DNA of 64,000 nucleotides from Buddleja alternifolia (GCA_019426215.1 CM033405.1:30968199-31032198), one strand, 5' to 3'; counted from the stretch's first letter, positions 25,175-44,526 are shown. Notes: generated by a model from the letters alone, not told the origin. Numbers and translations are program-made.

Positions 25175-25433
25175 AGGAAAAATTACACATATACCCTCTC
25201 ATTTATTGTGTAATTACTAAAACTCCTTTTCACTAATTGAAAATTACCAACCCCCTCAAGGGGTCTATTTCTAAGGCACATAGGGGTAAATTTATAAGAA
25301 TTAATAAAAACACAAGAGGTATAATTATAAAAAATCCCTAACATAAGGGGGTGTTAGTAATTTTCAATATGTGAGAAGGAGTTTTGATAATTATATAATA
25401 ACTAATAAGTGAGGGGTCTGTGTAATTTTCCCA
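25175..25433. mobile_element. MITE, GGGAAAATTACAC TIR family
   Basis: Left GGAAAAATTACACATATACC and right (reverse complement) GGGAAAATTACACAGACCCC. The inverted arms extend about 50 bp to CAAAACTCC. Both flanks are A-rich, so the target duplication is ambiguous. It lies about 0.5 kb beyond the reductase stop codon. The adjoining 24937-25174 and 25434-25973 hold nothing further recognised, apart from the reductase 3' UTR next to 25974. Confidence 0.7.
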
Positions 25434-25973
25434 AAAAAAATAACAACCCTAAATTTTATTATTTCCAGTGTTTGACACATTTTAGTAAGAAATCCATAAT
25501 TTTCACTTGCATATAAACAATTTAACAATTCATCAATTTTGGATTATGTTCAAAAGAGAGAGACCACAAAAATGCTCATTTGAACTCAACTAAATTTTAT
25601 TTTAGCTCCATGCCATACGCAAGGGACACTATTTCAGGACGAAAAATAATAATACTACGAAAGATTTTAAAGTAAATTTACCCAAATATCATCTCGAAAT
25701 TATTTTGTATACCATACATATGTATGTATAAAGTTACACGACTCAAAAATACGTCAATAAACTAGTCCAAAGAATCACCAGAAAAAACAGAAAAAAAGAA
25801 AAAAAGAAAGAGCTACCTTATTATATTATAACAACACTTAAACTTCCCATTCACATTACCTCCCTTGATACTTCATAAATAGAATTTTATCTTTATCGGT
25901 CTCAAAACATGTACAATTTAGGCGATTTAACAGAGAGCTATGCTCTCATTTCTCGACCAGAGACGAATTATTA

Positions 25974-32261
<6,288 letters not shown>

Positions 32262-32381
32262 CACTCCTCAATTGCGCCGCCCTAACCAGATTTCCAAACA
32301 ATTGAATGAATTACGAATCCTTCGCCTCAAAAATCTAGCAGAAATCGCAAAATTGACTGAAAATTGAGGCGAGATTCTAGA

Positions 32382-32382
32382 A

Positions 32383-32417
<35 letters not shown>

Positions 32418-32450
32418 GTATGTATATGTATATGTATATGTATATATATT
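32382..32450. repeat. (CT)n(TA)n microsatellite in the CPR 5' flank
   Basis: CTCTCTCTCTCTCTA runs into TATATATA and then GTATATGTATATGTATAT, 120-190 bp upstream of the CPR start codon. It probably lies in the 5' UTR or core promoter. The GA-rich run on the transcribed strand is typical of plant leader microsatellites. Confidence 0.8.
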
Positions 32451-35400
32451 TCTGAATTTTGATGATTCAATTATGTAGAGAGAGATTAGGTGAGTTTGGA
32501 GTGACTACTTCTAAGGAAGGATGTAGAGCTGTAAAATGGAGTTTAAATGGAGAGTAGAGAGAGAAAGAGAGGAGAGAGAGAAGGGAAACAAACAACACAA
32601 AGGCCTACCAAACCAGATTGGTTAATCACACCTAACACTAGTTAACCTTGGTTAAATATATAGGAGGAATTAAATTTTATTTCTTTGTTTATGGTTTACC
32701 TATTTTTTGTGGTCAATGATTTTTGGTTAAATAAATTCCATGATTATTATTGAAAAATATGTATATATTAAAAAAGTGCCACGTCACCCTTTTTTCCCTT
32801 TGAATGTGATGAGGAAAAATAGAATCATCTCATGAAAATTATATTTTAAATCTCTATCGATAAATTTATGAACTTGAGATGTGATTGTAATGTAATTAAA
32901 TACTGAATGAACTAAAGTATACGGTTTTAGGTTTAAGCACGTCTTTGGGAAAAGTTCCTTTCATTACTTTCTGATGGTATTTTTATGGATAATTTTTTGT
33001 TTCTTTGGATTTGAAAATATTTGGGAAGTTGGTAAATAGTGTAATAAATAAAAATATATGTCTTACATTTACTATTATGAACATTTAAAAATAAGATTAC
33101 AACTTTTAAAACATCTTTAAATCATATGCACCTAATGTATATATGTAATTTAATTAAAATTAATTTATGAAATACACAAAAACATTTTATTAAGCATTCG
33201 ATGAAAGAGTTAAGTTATCCTTTTCGACAAGTCATTGGCTCCATGATAAGCAATTTGGTCTTCAAAATGTATTTTCTATTAAATATATAGAGTTCGATTG
33301 AGATCACATTTATTAAGAGCATAGGCGGAGCCAGAGACTAGTGGAGGCGACCGTCCTTCTGAACTTCTGAAAAATATTTTTTTTAGCTCACAAGTTCTTT
33401 TATTTGAAATTTTGTCTCCCCAAAATTCAAAAATATCAAGCCCCCCCCCCCCCTCCCCTCCCCTTTTTTTTCTTTTGCTCCCGAGATATAAAATGTTGGT
33501 TCTATGAGGGTATACTTTTCTCTTCTCGTACTACCAAAATTCATATCGAATCCTCTATTTCAAACTGTATTATATCTCTTATTTCATTTACTTATAAAAA
33601 AGAAATACGATTTGAAACAAAATTGTTTATGGGGTTGGGAGTTGGGACAAGTGGACAACTGGTTAAAAATAAGAAAAATAAAAATGAAAGTTACCTAGAG
33701 AAATTTACAACGAGGCGGTGTTAACCATGGTCGACAAGGGCCGCGTCTTCAACGAGGAATTATAAATGGTGCTAAATACAGGTATATAATAGAATATAAT
33801 ATAATGTGTGAATTATTATTAATCTCCAAAATACCCCTCTCTGTCTTCTACTTACAACAAGAATATTGAAGAAAAAAATGCCCTCGTGTGTCTCGTGTGA
33901 TAATGCAATTCCCAGCATTACGCGGCCAAATAACTTCCGTCAACGTGTTATTATGGAAAAAATATGAGCCACAATATATATTTTGTTTACTTTTTAATAA
34001 TAATAATAATATTATTATTATTATTAATTTTTTTTATCATTTATTATTATTAATTATTATGATTAAGTGATGTGGTATTGATATTATGCACACACGTTTA
34101 ATGTTATCTGTATTTTTTTAAGGAATTAGTTATATAATATATATAATTAATATTAAATTGCGATAAATTATAATTAATTGACAATTATTACAATCAGCTA
34201 ACAACTATTAAAAAAAGTATAGAAAAACTCATATGCTTTTAGTAGAAATAGAACTCAACACCTCTTATATTTTGGGGCGGCCGATAGAGCTAGGTTTCAT
34301 CCACAATGTGATCTGTATCTATTTATACATTTTATATCATAAAGATTATTGTTCAAATATGATTTGACTAAAATTAGCATTATATTATTACTAATGAAGC
34401 TAGTATTCTCACTTAATATGATTTATAAATTTCTATGCAAAATTGATTAACCCATAAATTAAACATGTATGTTGATATAATCTCGTCACTATTCAGTACG
34501 TTTAAATTCATCACATAGCTCTTTGAATATTTATCAAAAAAAACGTAGCTCTTTGAATTTCAACTCTTTGTTATTACATTTTTTACACATTCGTTGAAGT
34601 AAAATCAAAGCTGAAAACATGGAAATTTTATATCACAAATATATATATATATATATATATAGCACTGACTATAAAATTAGTTCTACCACAAAATCTGTCC
34701 TAACAATAATTTTTCCAATAGCAAAGAACAATATTGATACCAAATGCAATTTTCAAATCCCTTCTAGTTTTATATATGTAATTTTTGTTGGAATATTTGA
34801 TTATTCACTTTAAGGAAAGTAAAATCACGCTTCAAATCATAGAATATTATATTTTCTATAACAATTTTATCATCATGATTTTAGATACAAAATTTGTTGT
34901 AATGCAAAATGTGTTTATTTCTACCACCAGTCTAGTAATTAAGTAATTGGTTTTCCATTTGAATATTATGAATTCGAATTTCACTGAAAATGAAGAATTA
35001 TTCAGTTTATGTATATGTATCATGAGTTAATGATGGTCGACTTCCAATGTTTAGTCCAACTGAGATTAGAGATTATTTATAGTGTATTAATGAAACTGTA
35101 CATTGACCAATTTAGACAATACGTCCCAATGAGTTTCTGCGAAAGGTAATTAGATTGACTTTGTTTTTTTGTTGGGTAGCCACTATGTTATTATTATTAC
35201 TATTATTATAAAAATAATTATACGTTTTTTCTTAAATATTACAAGTACACCTTTTGAAAGTGCTTGTGTTGCTCAAACTTTTTTATTAGCTTTATTATAT
35301 GGACAAATTGATAAGATATTGGTCGAGGTTGGCATGATTTTTCAGCACTTTTTATGCAATTCTTAAGTTAGTTCACCACAAAATCCAATAATACCTAATT

Positions 35401-36200
35401 TTAAAATAAGGGTTATTCTAATTAATATTTTTAGTTCAAGAAAAGAAAGAAATAATAAAAAGCTATGATAATACTTCTGGGTCTAATATTTTTGGTCATC
35501 TTATAACTCTCCATGAAATGTTAAATGAGAATTGAATGTTATACGATCATTATTTAAGTGAGAGGGTCTTTATAAAAAAATCGTTCTTAACTATACTTAG
35601 ACTTTTATTTTTATTTTTATATAAAGGTGACTATATTGTTCATAAGTCATAATTTTAAACTTTATTTATTAAGAACAAAAGGACACTATTACAAGATATA
35701 GAAAATAGATTCCTGATTTTGTAAGAAATATATTTTATATTTAAGACAAAATATAACGTTTATTATTTAAGTGAGTGGGTCTTTATAAGAAAATCGTTCT
35801 TAACTATACTTAGATTTATTTATTTTTTTATATAAAAGTGACTATATTGTTCATAAGTCATAACTTTAAACTTTATTTATTAAGAACAAAAGGACGCTAT
35901 TACAAGATATAAAAAGTAGATTCCTAATTTTGTAAGAAGTATATTTTATATTTAAGACAAAATGATTTAACACTAGATGCGAATTCCAACACTTTCTGAA
36001 TTCTTGTTAAATTCATAATTCCATTTTCTACTAAATATTCGCCATGATAATGTTAGGTTATTGGTGAAGCTCCACTTTACCACTATTATCACCACTACCA
36101 CCACCATCGTCGGCGGGTTGGCTTGGATCACTCTTCTTCAAGTTGTACATCACACCTTCAAATTTGACGAGACGGATATGGATCTAAAGAGACAGAGAAC
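32451..36200. other. Intergenic region with MITE and SINE-like fragments
   Basis: No supported gene. 33316-33480 carries GGCGGAGCCAG and a C-rich tract, like one end of a GGGGCGGA-type hAT MITE. 34160-34310 resembles the SINE-like sequence at 59555-59775 (ACAATTAGCTAA-type and ATAGAACTCAACACCTCTTA-type phrases). TA and ATT microsatellites lie at 34000-34070 and 34637-34661. The 35549 duplication is listed separately. Confidence 0.45.
35549..35972. repeat. ~213-bp tandem duplication, low divergence
   Basis: ATTATTTAAGTGAG begins at 35549 and again at 35762. The copies share TCGTTCTTAACTATACTTAG, GTGACTATATTGTTCATAAG and TATTAAGAACAAAAGGAC with few substitutions. Non-coding. Confidence 0.85.
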
Positions 36201-37647
36201 TAGGGATGGGCAACAATTTTCTGAAACCGCCCGAACCGCCCGCACCGAACTGCACCAAACCGTTTTCGTCAAATTGTTGCACAAACCGTGGTTTCGATTT
36301 TAAACGAAAACCGCACCGCAAAGTTGGTTTGGTGATGGTTTTGGACCAAACCGAACCGCAAAATCGCTATTATTATATATATATATATATTTATACATAT
36401 GTATATTTATATACATATTTATTTTTATTTTTTATACATTTATTTATTATGAATTTGTTATTTAATCATATTGAACTTGATATTGAGAATTAAATTTCAT
36501 TTTTTACAACTAATTATTCATTTTGAATTAGGATTACAGTAATACTAGATTAATTAGATATATCAAATAACATGAATCGAACTGATGAACACCTTTATAG
36601 ATTGATACCTTAAGCCCTAAACCCTAAACCCTAAGGTTTAACCCCTAAACCATAAACTCTAAACCCTAAACCCTAAATGCATGATAGATTAAATAAATAG
36701 AATGAGTTTTTATCTAATATGGACCAATAAAAAATATATAACAATTATTGAAGTGTTCACCCAAGATGTGTGTCCATATTTTCTTGAAGCATGGACTTGG
36801 GGAAATAAATGAAAATCTTAGATATACCAATTTATATACTACAAATATAATATCTTTTTGAACTTTAGACTAATTAAAATAGATACTTCAAAATGTTATT
36901 CAATTGATTTTTGAATCTTGTGTTATGGATGATATGTTCTAATTGAATTATAATTTGATAGAGATAATTTCTCGATAACTTATAATACACGTATAACACA
37001 TATCTCGTCTCAACCTTATAAATTTGAGGTGAGTTTAGAGACGAAAATATAAATTTAAATTTCATCTTTAATCGGAGACAGTAGATAAAATTAAAATTTT
37101 ATATTAATTCAAAATAAAAATTATAGGTAAAAATTAAATTATATTAAAAAATTGAATTCATATTCATCTTAATCATGAAACTAGAATGATTAATATTAAA
37201 ACAAGGAAACAAGTTTCATTCTAAAAGATTGAGTCTGTGACTTCTAAGGCTTTCAAAAGCTCACGAGCCGGCTCGCGACCTTTTTCATTTTTTATGTATA
37301 TTTATTTTTATATTAATCCAATATTTTAAGTTTTTGGGAAGCTTTGATTATGTTATGTAGTTTTTGGATAAATAATTTTTGTTAAGCATAACTTTTATCT
37401 ATGTGAAATATTATTATTAGGTTTAGTTAGGTAATGTTTAAAAAATGACAATTTTATGCAAATATCCTGAAATATTTCTTTTTAGTTAGATAAAAAGCGT
37501 AAACCGCACCGAACCGCCCAAAACCGCACCCTTGGTTTTATTTTTCAAAATCGTAATTTGAGATTTCTCTACCAAAAAACTGCAATTGGCAATTCGGTTT
37601 CAAATTAGTAAAAAAAAAAAACCGAAACCGCACCACGAACACCCCTA
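36201..37647. mobile_element. hAT-like element with AACCGC arms and internal telomere-type repeats
   Basis: Left TAGGGATGGGCAACAATTTT and right (reverse complement) TTAGGGGTGTTCGTGGTGCG. The arms are rich in AACCGC(A/C)CGAACCG. Flanks share the 7-mer ACAGAGA, an imperfect 8-bp duplication. The interior is AT-rich with no transposase and holds CCCTAAA repeats at 36611-36677. Insertion split an older CAGAGACAGATCTGACG-type sequence. Confidence 0.65.
36611..36677. repeat. Interstitial telomere-type repeat (CCCTAAA)n, degenerate
   Basis: About eight CCCTAAA or near variants, including CCCTAAACCCTAAACCCTAA, broken by GGTTTAACCCCTAAACCAT. This is the Arabidopsis-type plant telomere unit at an internal site. 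Confidence 0.8.
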
Positions 37648-37655
37648 ACAGAGAC

Positions 37656-38874
37656 AGATCTGACGAGATGAAGACGGGTGATACATAAATGTTTATATAG
37701 CATTTTAGATTTTTTGTTTAGTATTTTATTTTCTCTCTCATATGATAGTTTGTTTTCTCTCTCGAATGAGAGTTTCGTCTATCTTTGAATAGGAGTTGCA
37801 CAAGAATTTTTTTGTGTTCGTTTGTGAGTTCTTAAGATTTGTTATCTTCAAAAAATTTGATAGTTGGTGTTTCAGATGTTTTTACTACATCGTTTGAGTC
37901 GATATGAATTGTAGTGTTTCAGGCATTGTAAACTTTCGATTGAATGATATAAAAGACCGATTTTTCTTTAAAAAAATAAAAAAATTAGGTTATTTTGCAA
38001 TTGATTTCTTATTTGTAAATGTTTAGTTCGTACTTCTTTTATGATCATAAATAAATATTTGTACTATTATGTCTTTCTCAATGCTTTAAATTAATTTCGT
38101 ACGAACAGTAATCTTTTGATCTTCTTTCTTTCTGTTTTTTTTCTATACGAGTGAAGAACAACTAAGTATAACACTAAAACAAATTGAGTAATAAGTACGT
38201 ACAAAGTAAGGTATAACTGGTGTTTTATGATTTTTTGCGTTTTCTATTGCAAAATAATATTTTATTTTTCATTGCTCCACATAAGTCATGTATATATATA
38301 AATGCTGCGTGAATAAAATATATTTGTAGATATAAATTTAAGATGAATTATATGCACTTGGTGTATAGATCTAATTTTATGAACTACAAAATGAAACGCA
38401 ATTTCGAAATAAAAAATCTAAAATACTTGTGTATGTACATTTAACACAAAATATATATAGGATGCATGTTTAATTCTTTCCTTTGTTAGTATTTAGAAAA
38501 GTAGTGTATATTAGATTTTTTTTCCTTACAAGTTAGCTAGACATGCTCATATATAAGCGAGAACCAATTCCAAATTTTTAGGTGTCAAAAGAGTGCTTTC
38601 AAGCTAGCGGTCTAAGGGCGATTCAGATTTTCTATTGTAAAATAATATATCATTTTATATTCAGAACACCTTTTCACGTGAAACATGTTTGTTTCATGTC
38701 ATTTTATATTTCACGACCGAGCACTCATGTGAAATATTTAATACACTTAGACCGCGCATGAGTACTTGAAATAAAATAAGAAATGAAACAAAATTGTACA
38801 ATATAGAGTCCAAATTTTGGCAAATAAAGATAGTAGGAGTAGTAATTAATCAACTTCACTATGTGCATATTATT
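37656..38874. other. Intergenic, no gene; weak foldback words
   Basis: 37660-37975 has CTCTCTC(G/A)AATGAGAG text and ends in GATATAAAAGACCGA plus A-rich tracts, perhaps a LINE tail. 38220-38280 and 38630-38800 contain TTTTCTATTGCAAAATAATA and TTTTCTATTGTAAAATAATA, which resemble the termini of the foldback elements at 11168 and 41415. Confidence 0.35.
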
Positions 38875-38889
38875 GCGTGTCACATACTT

Positions 38890-39118
38890 TTTTTTTTTTT
38901 TTTGATAGAAGCGATTACAATATCATATTGTATCAATTACAAGAGAATCTATTACAAGTAAGCATTATGAGCAAATACAATCATAGACTAATAACTATTA
39001 CAAACTAAACTACCATCTAAGTAGAGAGAAAACCCCACGTGCATCCAGTGGGAGTCGAACTCATAACCTCTTGATTATGAGGCCTCAACCTTAACCAACT
39101 AGGCTAGACATCATTGGC
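38890..39118 (-). mobile_element. tRNA-derived SINE, family 2, with 15-bp target duplication
   Basis: On the minus strand the head TAGCCTAGTTGGTTAAGG (A box) and TGAGTTCGACTCCCACTGG (B box) resembles a tRNA promoter. The body runs to an oligo(A) tail, T14-15 on the plus strand. GCGTGTCACATACTT flanks both ends perfectly (38875-38889 and 39119-39133). The head differs from the family at 20440 and 22088. Confidence 0.92.
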
Positions 39119-39540
39119 GCGTGTCACATACTTGTACATATAATATCATTACCGTATTCATTAATTACGTACAATTAGTTACAGAGAATTATTAGTTAGG
39201 CCATTTTTATTTTCTCCTCTTGGTTAATTGATGAAAATATTAATTAAGTCTATTACTTGGGCAGTATTGACAAACTCTAGATATGAGTACTTCTGATCAT
39301 TTGGCTAAAAAAAAAGTCTTGGAATGTTTGGAAATATTGATTCTGATTTAATTCTCTGAAATCAAGCATTTAGAACGTAGAAGCATATACGAAGACTTAT
39401 TAGCCTGGTGGTATTAGTTTCCATTTTCATGTAAGAAGTATTGGGTTCAATTTTAGGTTGTCACAAGTTGTCGGGTCGAGATATCCCCTTCGTCTAGAAT
39501 TTAAAGAAGGTAGAAACAAGTAGTCAGCTACCTCTATATG

Positions 39541-39793
39541 ATGCTCCGTTTGGAAAAAAAAATACTTAAATTTGTTTTGGACAATTTTATCTTTAAATCA
39601 AATTTGAATATTATGACAAATTTTTTGGAAGTTGTCGGCAAATATTTTCTTCCAAATATTCCGACTTCGACTTTTATTCCACTTCTGACTACTATTTACA
39701 AATGCCATCATTTTTACTTAATACGAACTTTTTTGGCTTCCTCTAAAATAAATCACCACTTCCATAGTAGTAGAACTTGCAAACGGAGCCTTA
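39541..39793. mobile_element. MITE with GCTCCGTTTG termini
   Basis: Left GCTCCGTTTGGAAAAAAA and right (reverse complement) GGCTCCGTTTGCAAGTTC. An open frame across it is MITE-derived and not a gene. Target duplication is not clear. Confidence 0.55.
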
Positions 39794-40233
39794 TCAAGGT
39801 GTAAAACAAAGATTATCAAAAGTTAATAGGGAAGATATAAATAAAAACATAAAAAATAGGAAAAATATCAAAAGTGCCCTTGAAAATTAAGTTTACTTAA
39901 TTTCAACTTACAAAAAATAACAAAATATTTGTTCATCCAAAAACACTTTTAATTCTGCAAAGGTAATCAACTTATCCTTTTTACAGATAACCAGCCCAAG
40001 ATATTTTTTCGAATATTTAATTAATTTATTTATTTGTAATTTTACCCTAAAATTTAGCCAGAATGTTGAGAAGTAAAATACAAAAGTGTCTTCTTATCAA
40101 AAAAAATAAAAAATAAAAATACAAAAGTGCCTTAGTCTTGCTGATGCATTTGTTTTTGTCCTCCTTTTTGGTACAAACTGCAAACCGGCAAACATATATA
40201 TAATTAGAAAAGTACAAAACCATTGTTTTATAC

Positions 40234-40491
40234 GGGGATAATTACACTCACACTCCCTTAATGATGGAGAAATAACATAAACCTTTTCTCACTAATTAAT
40301 AATTACAAACACACCCCCCTTATGTTAATTTTTTTTACAATTGCAGCCCCTATGTGTGTAACAATTCTTACAATTGTCCCTGTAAACCTTACAAATAGAT
40401 CCCTTGAGGAGGTGTGTTTGTAATTATCAATTAGTGATAAAAAGTTTGTGTAATTACCCCATCATTGAGGGGGTGTGAGTGTAATTATCCC
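40234..40491. mobile_element. MITE, GGGATAATTACACTCACAC family
   Basis: Left GGGGATAATTACACTCACAC and right (reverse complement) GGGATAATTACACTCACACC are nearly identical over 40 bp. Flanks GTTTTATAC and CTTTTATAT share TTTTATA. It is palindromic through TAATTATCAATTAGTGA-type arms. It belongs with the 25175 element. Confidence 0.8.
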
Positions 40492-41414
40492 TTTTATATA
40501 AGCACATCATGAACTCGAACCCTAAAAAATCAGAATTATTAAAGTTTGATTTAAGTTAAAAAATTAAAATTCCAAGAATTGTCAAATACGACCCCCAATT
40601 TTTTGCCAAAAGATTTTCTCTTCTACACTCTTGTTTAGATGATTTTAGAAAATACAAATTTAATTTTGGATAAAAATGAGAAAAAAAAGTTCTATATAAT
40701 TATTATTCAAAAAAGGAAGTATAGAAATAGAGAAAACGATAGGAAGTACTAGAGACGAGTTAATGGCCACCAAATTAAAAGGCAAAGAACAAAGAAGACA
40801 ATTAATTAGTTATCATAAATAAAGAAACTAAAGGATGCATGCAATTGCAAGCATTTTGGGCCCCTCCCTGATGTGATCTGTTAAAGAGCTCATACCATTG
40901 CTCTTATAGACGATGATTATCGAGTTTTATGAGTCGAGCTCCAAATTCAATATTGTCGAGCTTATTGAATATAGAATTCAACTTGACTTCCATAATTTTC
41001 TTTTGACAGGCCCAAATTTGACTTGCTATAATTTTATTTTCTCCTTGCGGAGAAATCCAAGCCATTAATCTGATTCATTCCAAATTTTTTTTAAAAAAAT
41101 AATGTTTTTACGAGCTTTAAGTTTATTTGAACAAATTCCAATAAACAAATATTCTTTTAAAAACAATTAAACTATACAATAAAATTCTAATTAAAAATTG
41201 ATTTTGTTTAATTAATGAGATAAAAGTTTACACTAATGAAAATATATAAATTCTAAAGTAGTAGTAAAAACATAAACGTAGTGAAAACAACATTAAAGTC
41301 AAGTAGTAAAAGGATAAAGTTTATAAAAATTTCAAGTCTTTGCAAATGTAAGCAACATAACGTGAAAATTTGAAACGCCTGAGGACCTAAAGTCTTGTTG
41401 AAGATTCAAAAGAT

Positions 41415-41592
41415 AAGGCCCGACTGGATAGAATGGATCTTCTATCTCACGTGCCACAATGGTGTCACATAATTGTGGGATTGACAAGTGTTTATTTAAA
41501 AAAAACTGTTAATAATAATTTAAATTAAATGGACACTTGTCAATCCCACAATGATGTGACACCATTGTAGGATAGAAGATCCGCTCTACCGA
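41415..41592. mobile_element. Foldback (hairpin) MITE, GGATCTTCTATC termini
   Basis: Arms of about 60 bp: GGATCTTCTATCTCACGTGC...GGGATTGACAAGTGT, and the inverted GGATCTTCTATCCTACAATG...GGGATTGACAAGTGT. They surround a loop of about 45 bp. The flanking CGACTGGAT and CGATTGGTT match at 7 of 9. The termini resemble those of the 10-kb element at 48639-58680. Confidence 0.8.
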
Positions 41593-42431
41593 TTGGTTGG
41601 ACGTCTATTTTCAATTTTTCATTTTTTATAGATAAAATAAGAAAAATTATTTTTAAAGAAATAGAAATATGAAAGAGGAAGTGTGTTTGAATGAGTTTTT
41701 TTGATAGAAAAAAGTGTAATGATTAAGTGTGATGTGATATGTTTTTTTTTAAAGAAAAAATCTTTTTTTTTTGTGTGGAAAATTGATATGGATGAGTTTT
41801 GTTTTGTAAGAATATTTAACATATTTAAGCTAAACTCATCGATTAAGGCATCCAAAAATATGCAAAGTGGATCATTTCAAATAAAGATATGTGATTATTT
41901 TGATGATTATATCAAAATATTGGCGGATAAAGTACTTTTAATTATTGGGTGAACTGTCTAATTATGAATAGTATAAATTCTGACTTTTTGAGAAAAATTT
42001 GAGAGAATTGTCAAGTAATACATTTCTCAAAGAAATTTGAGATTTTTTTCTGAGAAATTGTGTGTAGTATTTCTTTAGGATATTTTTGAAAAATGTCAAA
42101 CATATGTATTTTTGATGAAAATAATTTCTGAGAAATCGAGAGATGGGGAAAAACATCCCATTCAATCGGGGCCTAAAAGTTCTCTGCTTTCCCACTCCCG
42201 AAAGAATTAGTTAAATAACACTTATTTTTTTGTTACTTATCGTTTGTTTGTTATCTCGAAACATATTCACTCAATCAATCCATTATAATCTCGTTAACAA
42301 ATGATAAAGTTGTGTGTTTACCGAGTCAGGTAGTCGGTGCTGATTTTAAGTTCAAATTGCTCTTGCATGTGACATCAAACATATATTGCACGGTTATATG
42401 TAATTTACCCAAATTTCAAATATATATATAT

Positions 42432-44526
42432 AGGGTATGGATCAAATACATTCCAATTCATTAGGTAAGATATAAGACCCAATCTACACCCTTGATACCA
42501 TTTGATCCCAAGGTCCATATTTAAAGCCATTATTCCTGGTTTTATATTTAATTTAATGATGATGGGGGTATTTTGGTCAATAGGTCTAACAAACTCATGC
42601 ATATAACATGCAAGATCAAATCAAATCCCACTATATCCGCCCATAACAGATTTTCCCCCCCAATTAATTCTCTTCTTCCCAATTAAAGAATGTAAATTTT
42701 TTACAGATGCGTATTGACACAAAAAATGCAAATAACATAAAATTGATACACAAAAGTTAAAGATTGAATTTTATGAAAATGGATCCGCCATTAATGCTTA
42801 TGCATTTTCACCAAATGTGTCATGCACAGTGCATACAATCTTGTTATTTGTATTTATAAAAAATTATCATAAAAGAATGAAATCAGAAATTACAGAACAC
42901 AATCAGTGTAAGCAATTTTCAAATTTGATGAGAAATAATTCTTACAATACTCTGTTTCTCACATTCAACGGCTGCTTCGGATTTTTGTACTTCATATTAA
43001 ATATTTTTAATATGTTATACACACATACTGTATAATGAGTTATAATATACTGTATAATGTGTTATAATATACTATATAATGACTTATAAAATACTGTATA
43101 ATTGAATATTTTTAATATGTTATAAACACATACTGTATAATGAATTATAATATACTGTATAATGTGTTATAACATACTATATAATGGCTTATAAGATACT
43201 GTATAATTGAATATTTTTAATATGTTATAAATACATAATGTATAATGAGTTATAATATATTGTATAATGTGTTATAAAACAAGCCAATCTTGAGTTTTCA
43301 TGTACCCACGTAAATCCCAATATTACGAACAAGCCAACCTTAACATTTCTCTGCAACTTTTAATATCCCCTCTTTTAATAGCATATTCCTACTCAAAACT
43401 CACTACTCAAATTATCCAAATACACAATTTTTCCTCCAAAGCTTTTGATAGTTAGTGAATAATGAAGCACGCACGCAACACGTGACCTATGTCATTAAAA
43501 ATTGGATAGAAATTTCAATTGAGATTGAATATGAGACTTTTGAAAGTTACGCTTAGATTCCCCTTGCAAATGAGTCCGAAACTGAAACAAGGCAAATTCA
43601 TTAGACGAAAAGTATGATTTTCTCTATTATAATGCAATGAGGACCTCCTAAGATTACATCTTATTTAATTTGACATTCAACGCGACAAGAAGATTTATAA
43701 TCAAGATAATTAGTGGTTTCAAACCATTATACGGTATCTTATAAACCACTATACAGTATATTATAACACATTATATAGTATTTTATAACCAATTGTACAG
43801 TATGTGTTTATACATTATAAAATTACAATATAATAAACCATTATACAGATATATTCTAAGACATTATACAGTAACGTGTAAGGCAATATACAATGTTTTT
43901 CTGTTAACAGTTGCTTCTGAATTTCACAACATCTCTTTGTTATCATAAACCAGATACCCCTACCCCTGTTATAATTTATATATATAACATCTCTCTCTCT
44001 CTATATATATATATATACACATACACACACGGCTATCTGTATAGATTTCGCCATCTCCAGACCTTCACAATCTCCCATACATCTTCAATGTCTATATCAA
44101 TGAAGAAGCAAAAATCAAACCCTGAATCGATTATCAACCACTTCGATCTTCTCTCTAAAGAGAGTTTTCATAATCCTTGATTTCCTCAATGACAATCCAT
44201 TTGATTAAAAATCATTATCCAAGCTGATTTCGCAGAAGAAGGGAATGTCGATGAGACCTAATTTAGATTTGAACATTCATGATTTTACAATTGATTAATT
44301 ATGCGTGGGTTTAAATGTGAGAGATTTTAGGAAGATTTGTTGAGTTAATTTAGGATGTGCTTGTTGTATAATTGTGTGTATTTTACTATTATACCTCTAA
44401 GCCAATTACAATTGGGGTTCCTGCCTGTTTCTAATGTTTAATTTGGACTGTTTGATTTAATTGATCTAATGATATATATTGGGTCTTATATCTTATTTAA
44501 TATAGGGTATATATTATATCTTGACC
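42432..44526. mobile_element. TIR element, copy B (2.1 kb), related to 15826-17195
   Basis: It begins TAGGGTATGGATCAAATACA after a TA tract and ends in TCTTGACCCTATATATA. The inner inverted phrase TAAGATATAAGACCCAAT is at both ends. It shares the left and right blocks of copy A but has a longer interior, with direct (42994-43278) and inverted (43722-43890) arrays of the TACTGTATAATG unit. A small frame near 44090-44180 codes SISMKKQKSNPESIINHFD-like text, but I do not recognise it. No transposase. Confidence 0.7.
42994..43278. repeat. Tandem TACTGTATAATG array in TIR element B
   Basis: Same roughly 105-bp unit as 16454-16740 (AATATTTTTAATATGTTATA, ACACATACTGTATAATGAG). An inverted, degenerate copy at 43722-43890 (CATTATACAGTAT, AACCATTATACGGTATC) makes the element partly self-complementary. 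Confidence 0.8.

Noticed and set aside
32382..32450. TATA box for CPR in the TA microsatellite
   Set aside because: Low-complexity TA tracts are everywhere in the window; no unique TATA context could be chosen.
39030..39118. Possible tRNA gene on the minus strand
   Set aside because: A and B boxes are present but there is no acceptor stem or cloverleaf; the A-tail and target duplication show it is a SINE head.
44090..44180. Captured host gene fragment in TIR element B
   Set aside because: The short frame matches no family I recognise and has no conserved motif; not enough to call.
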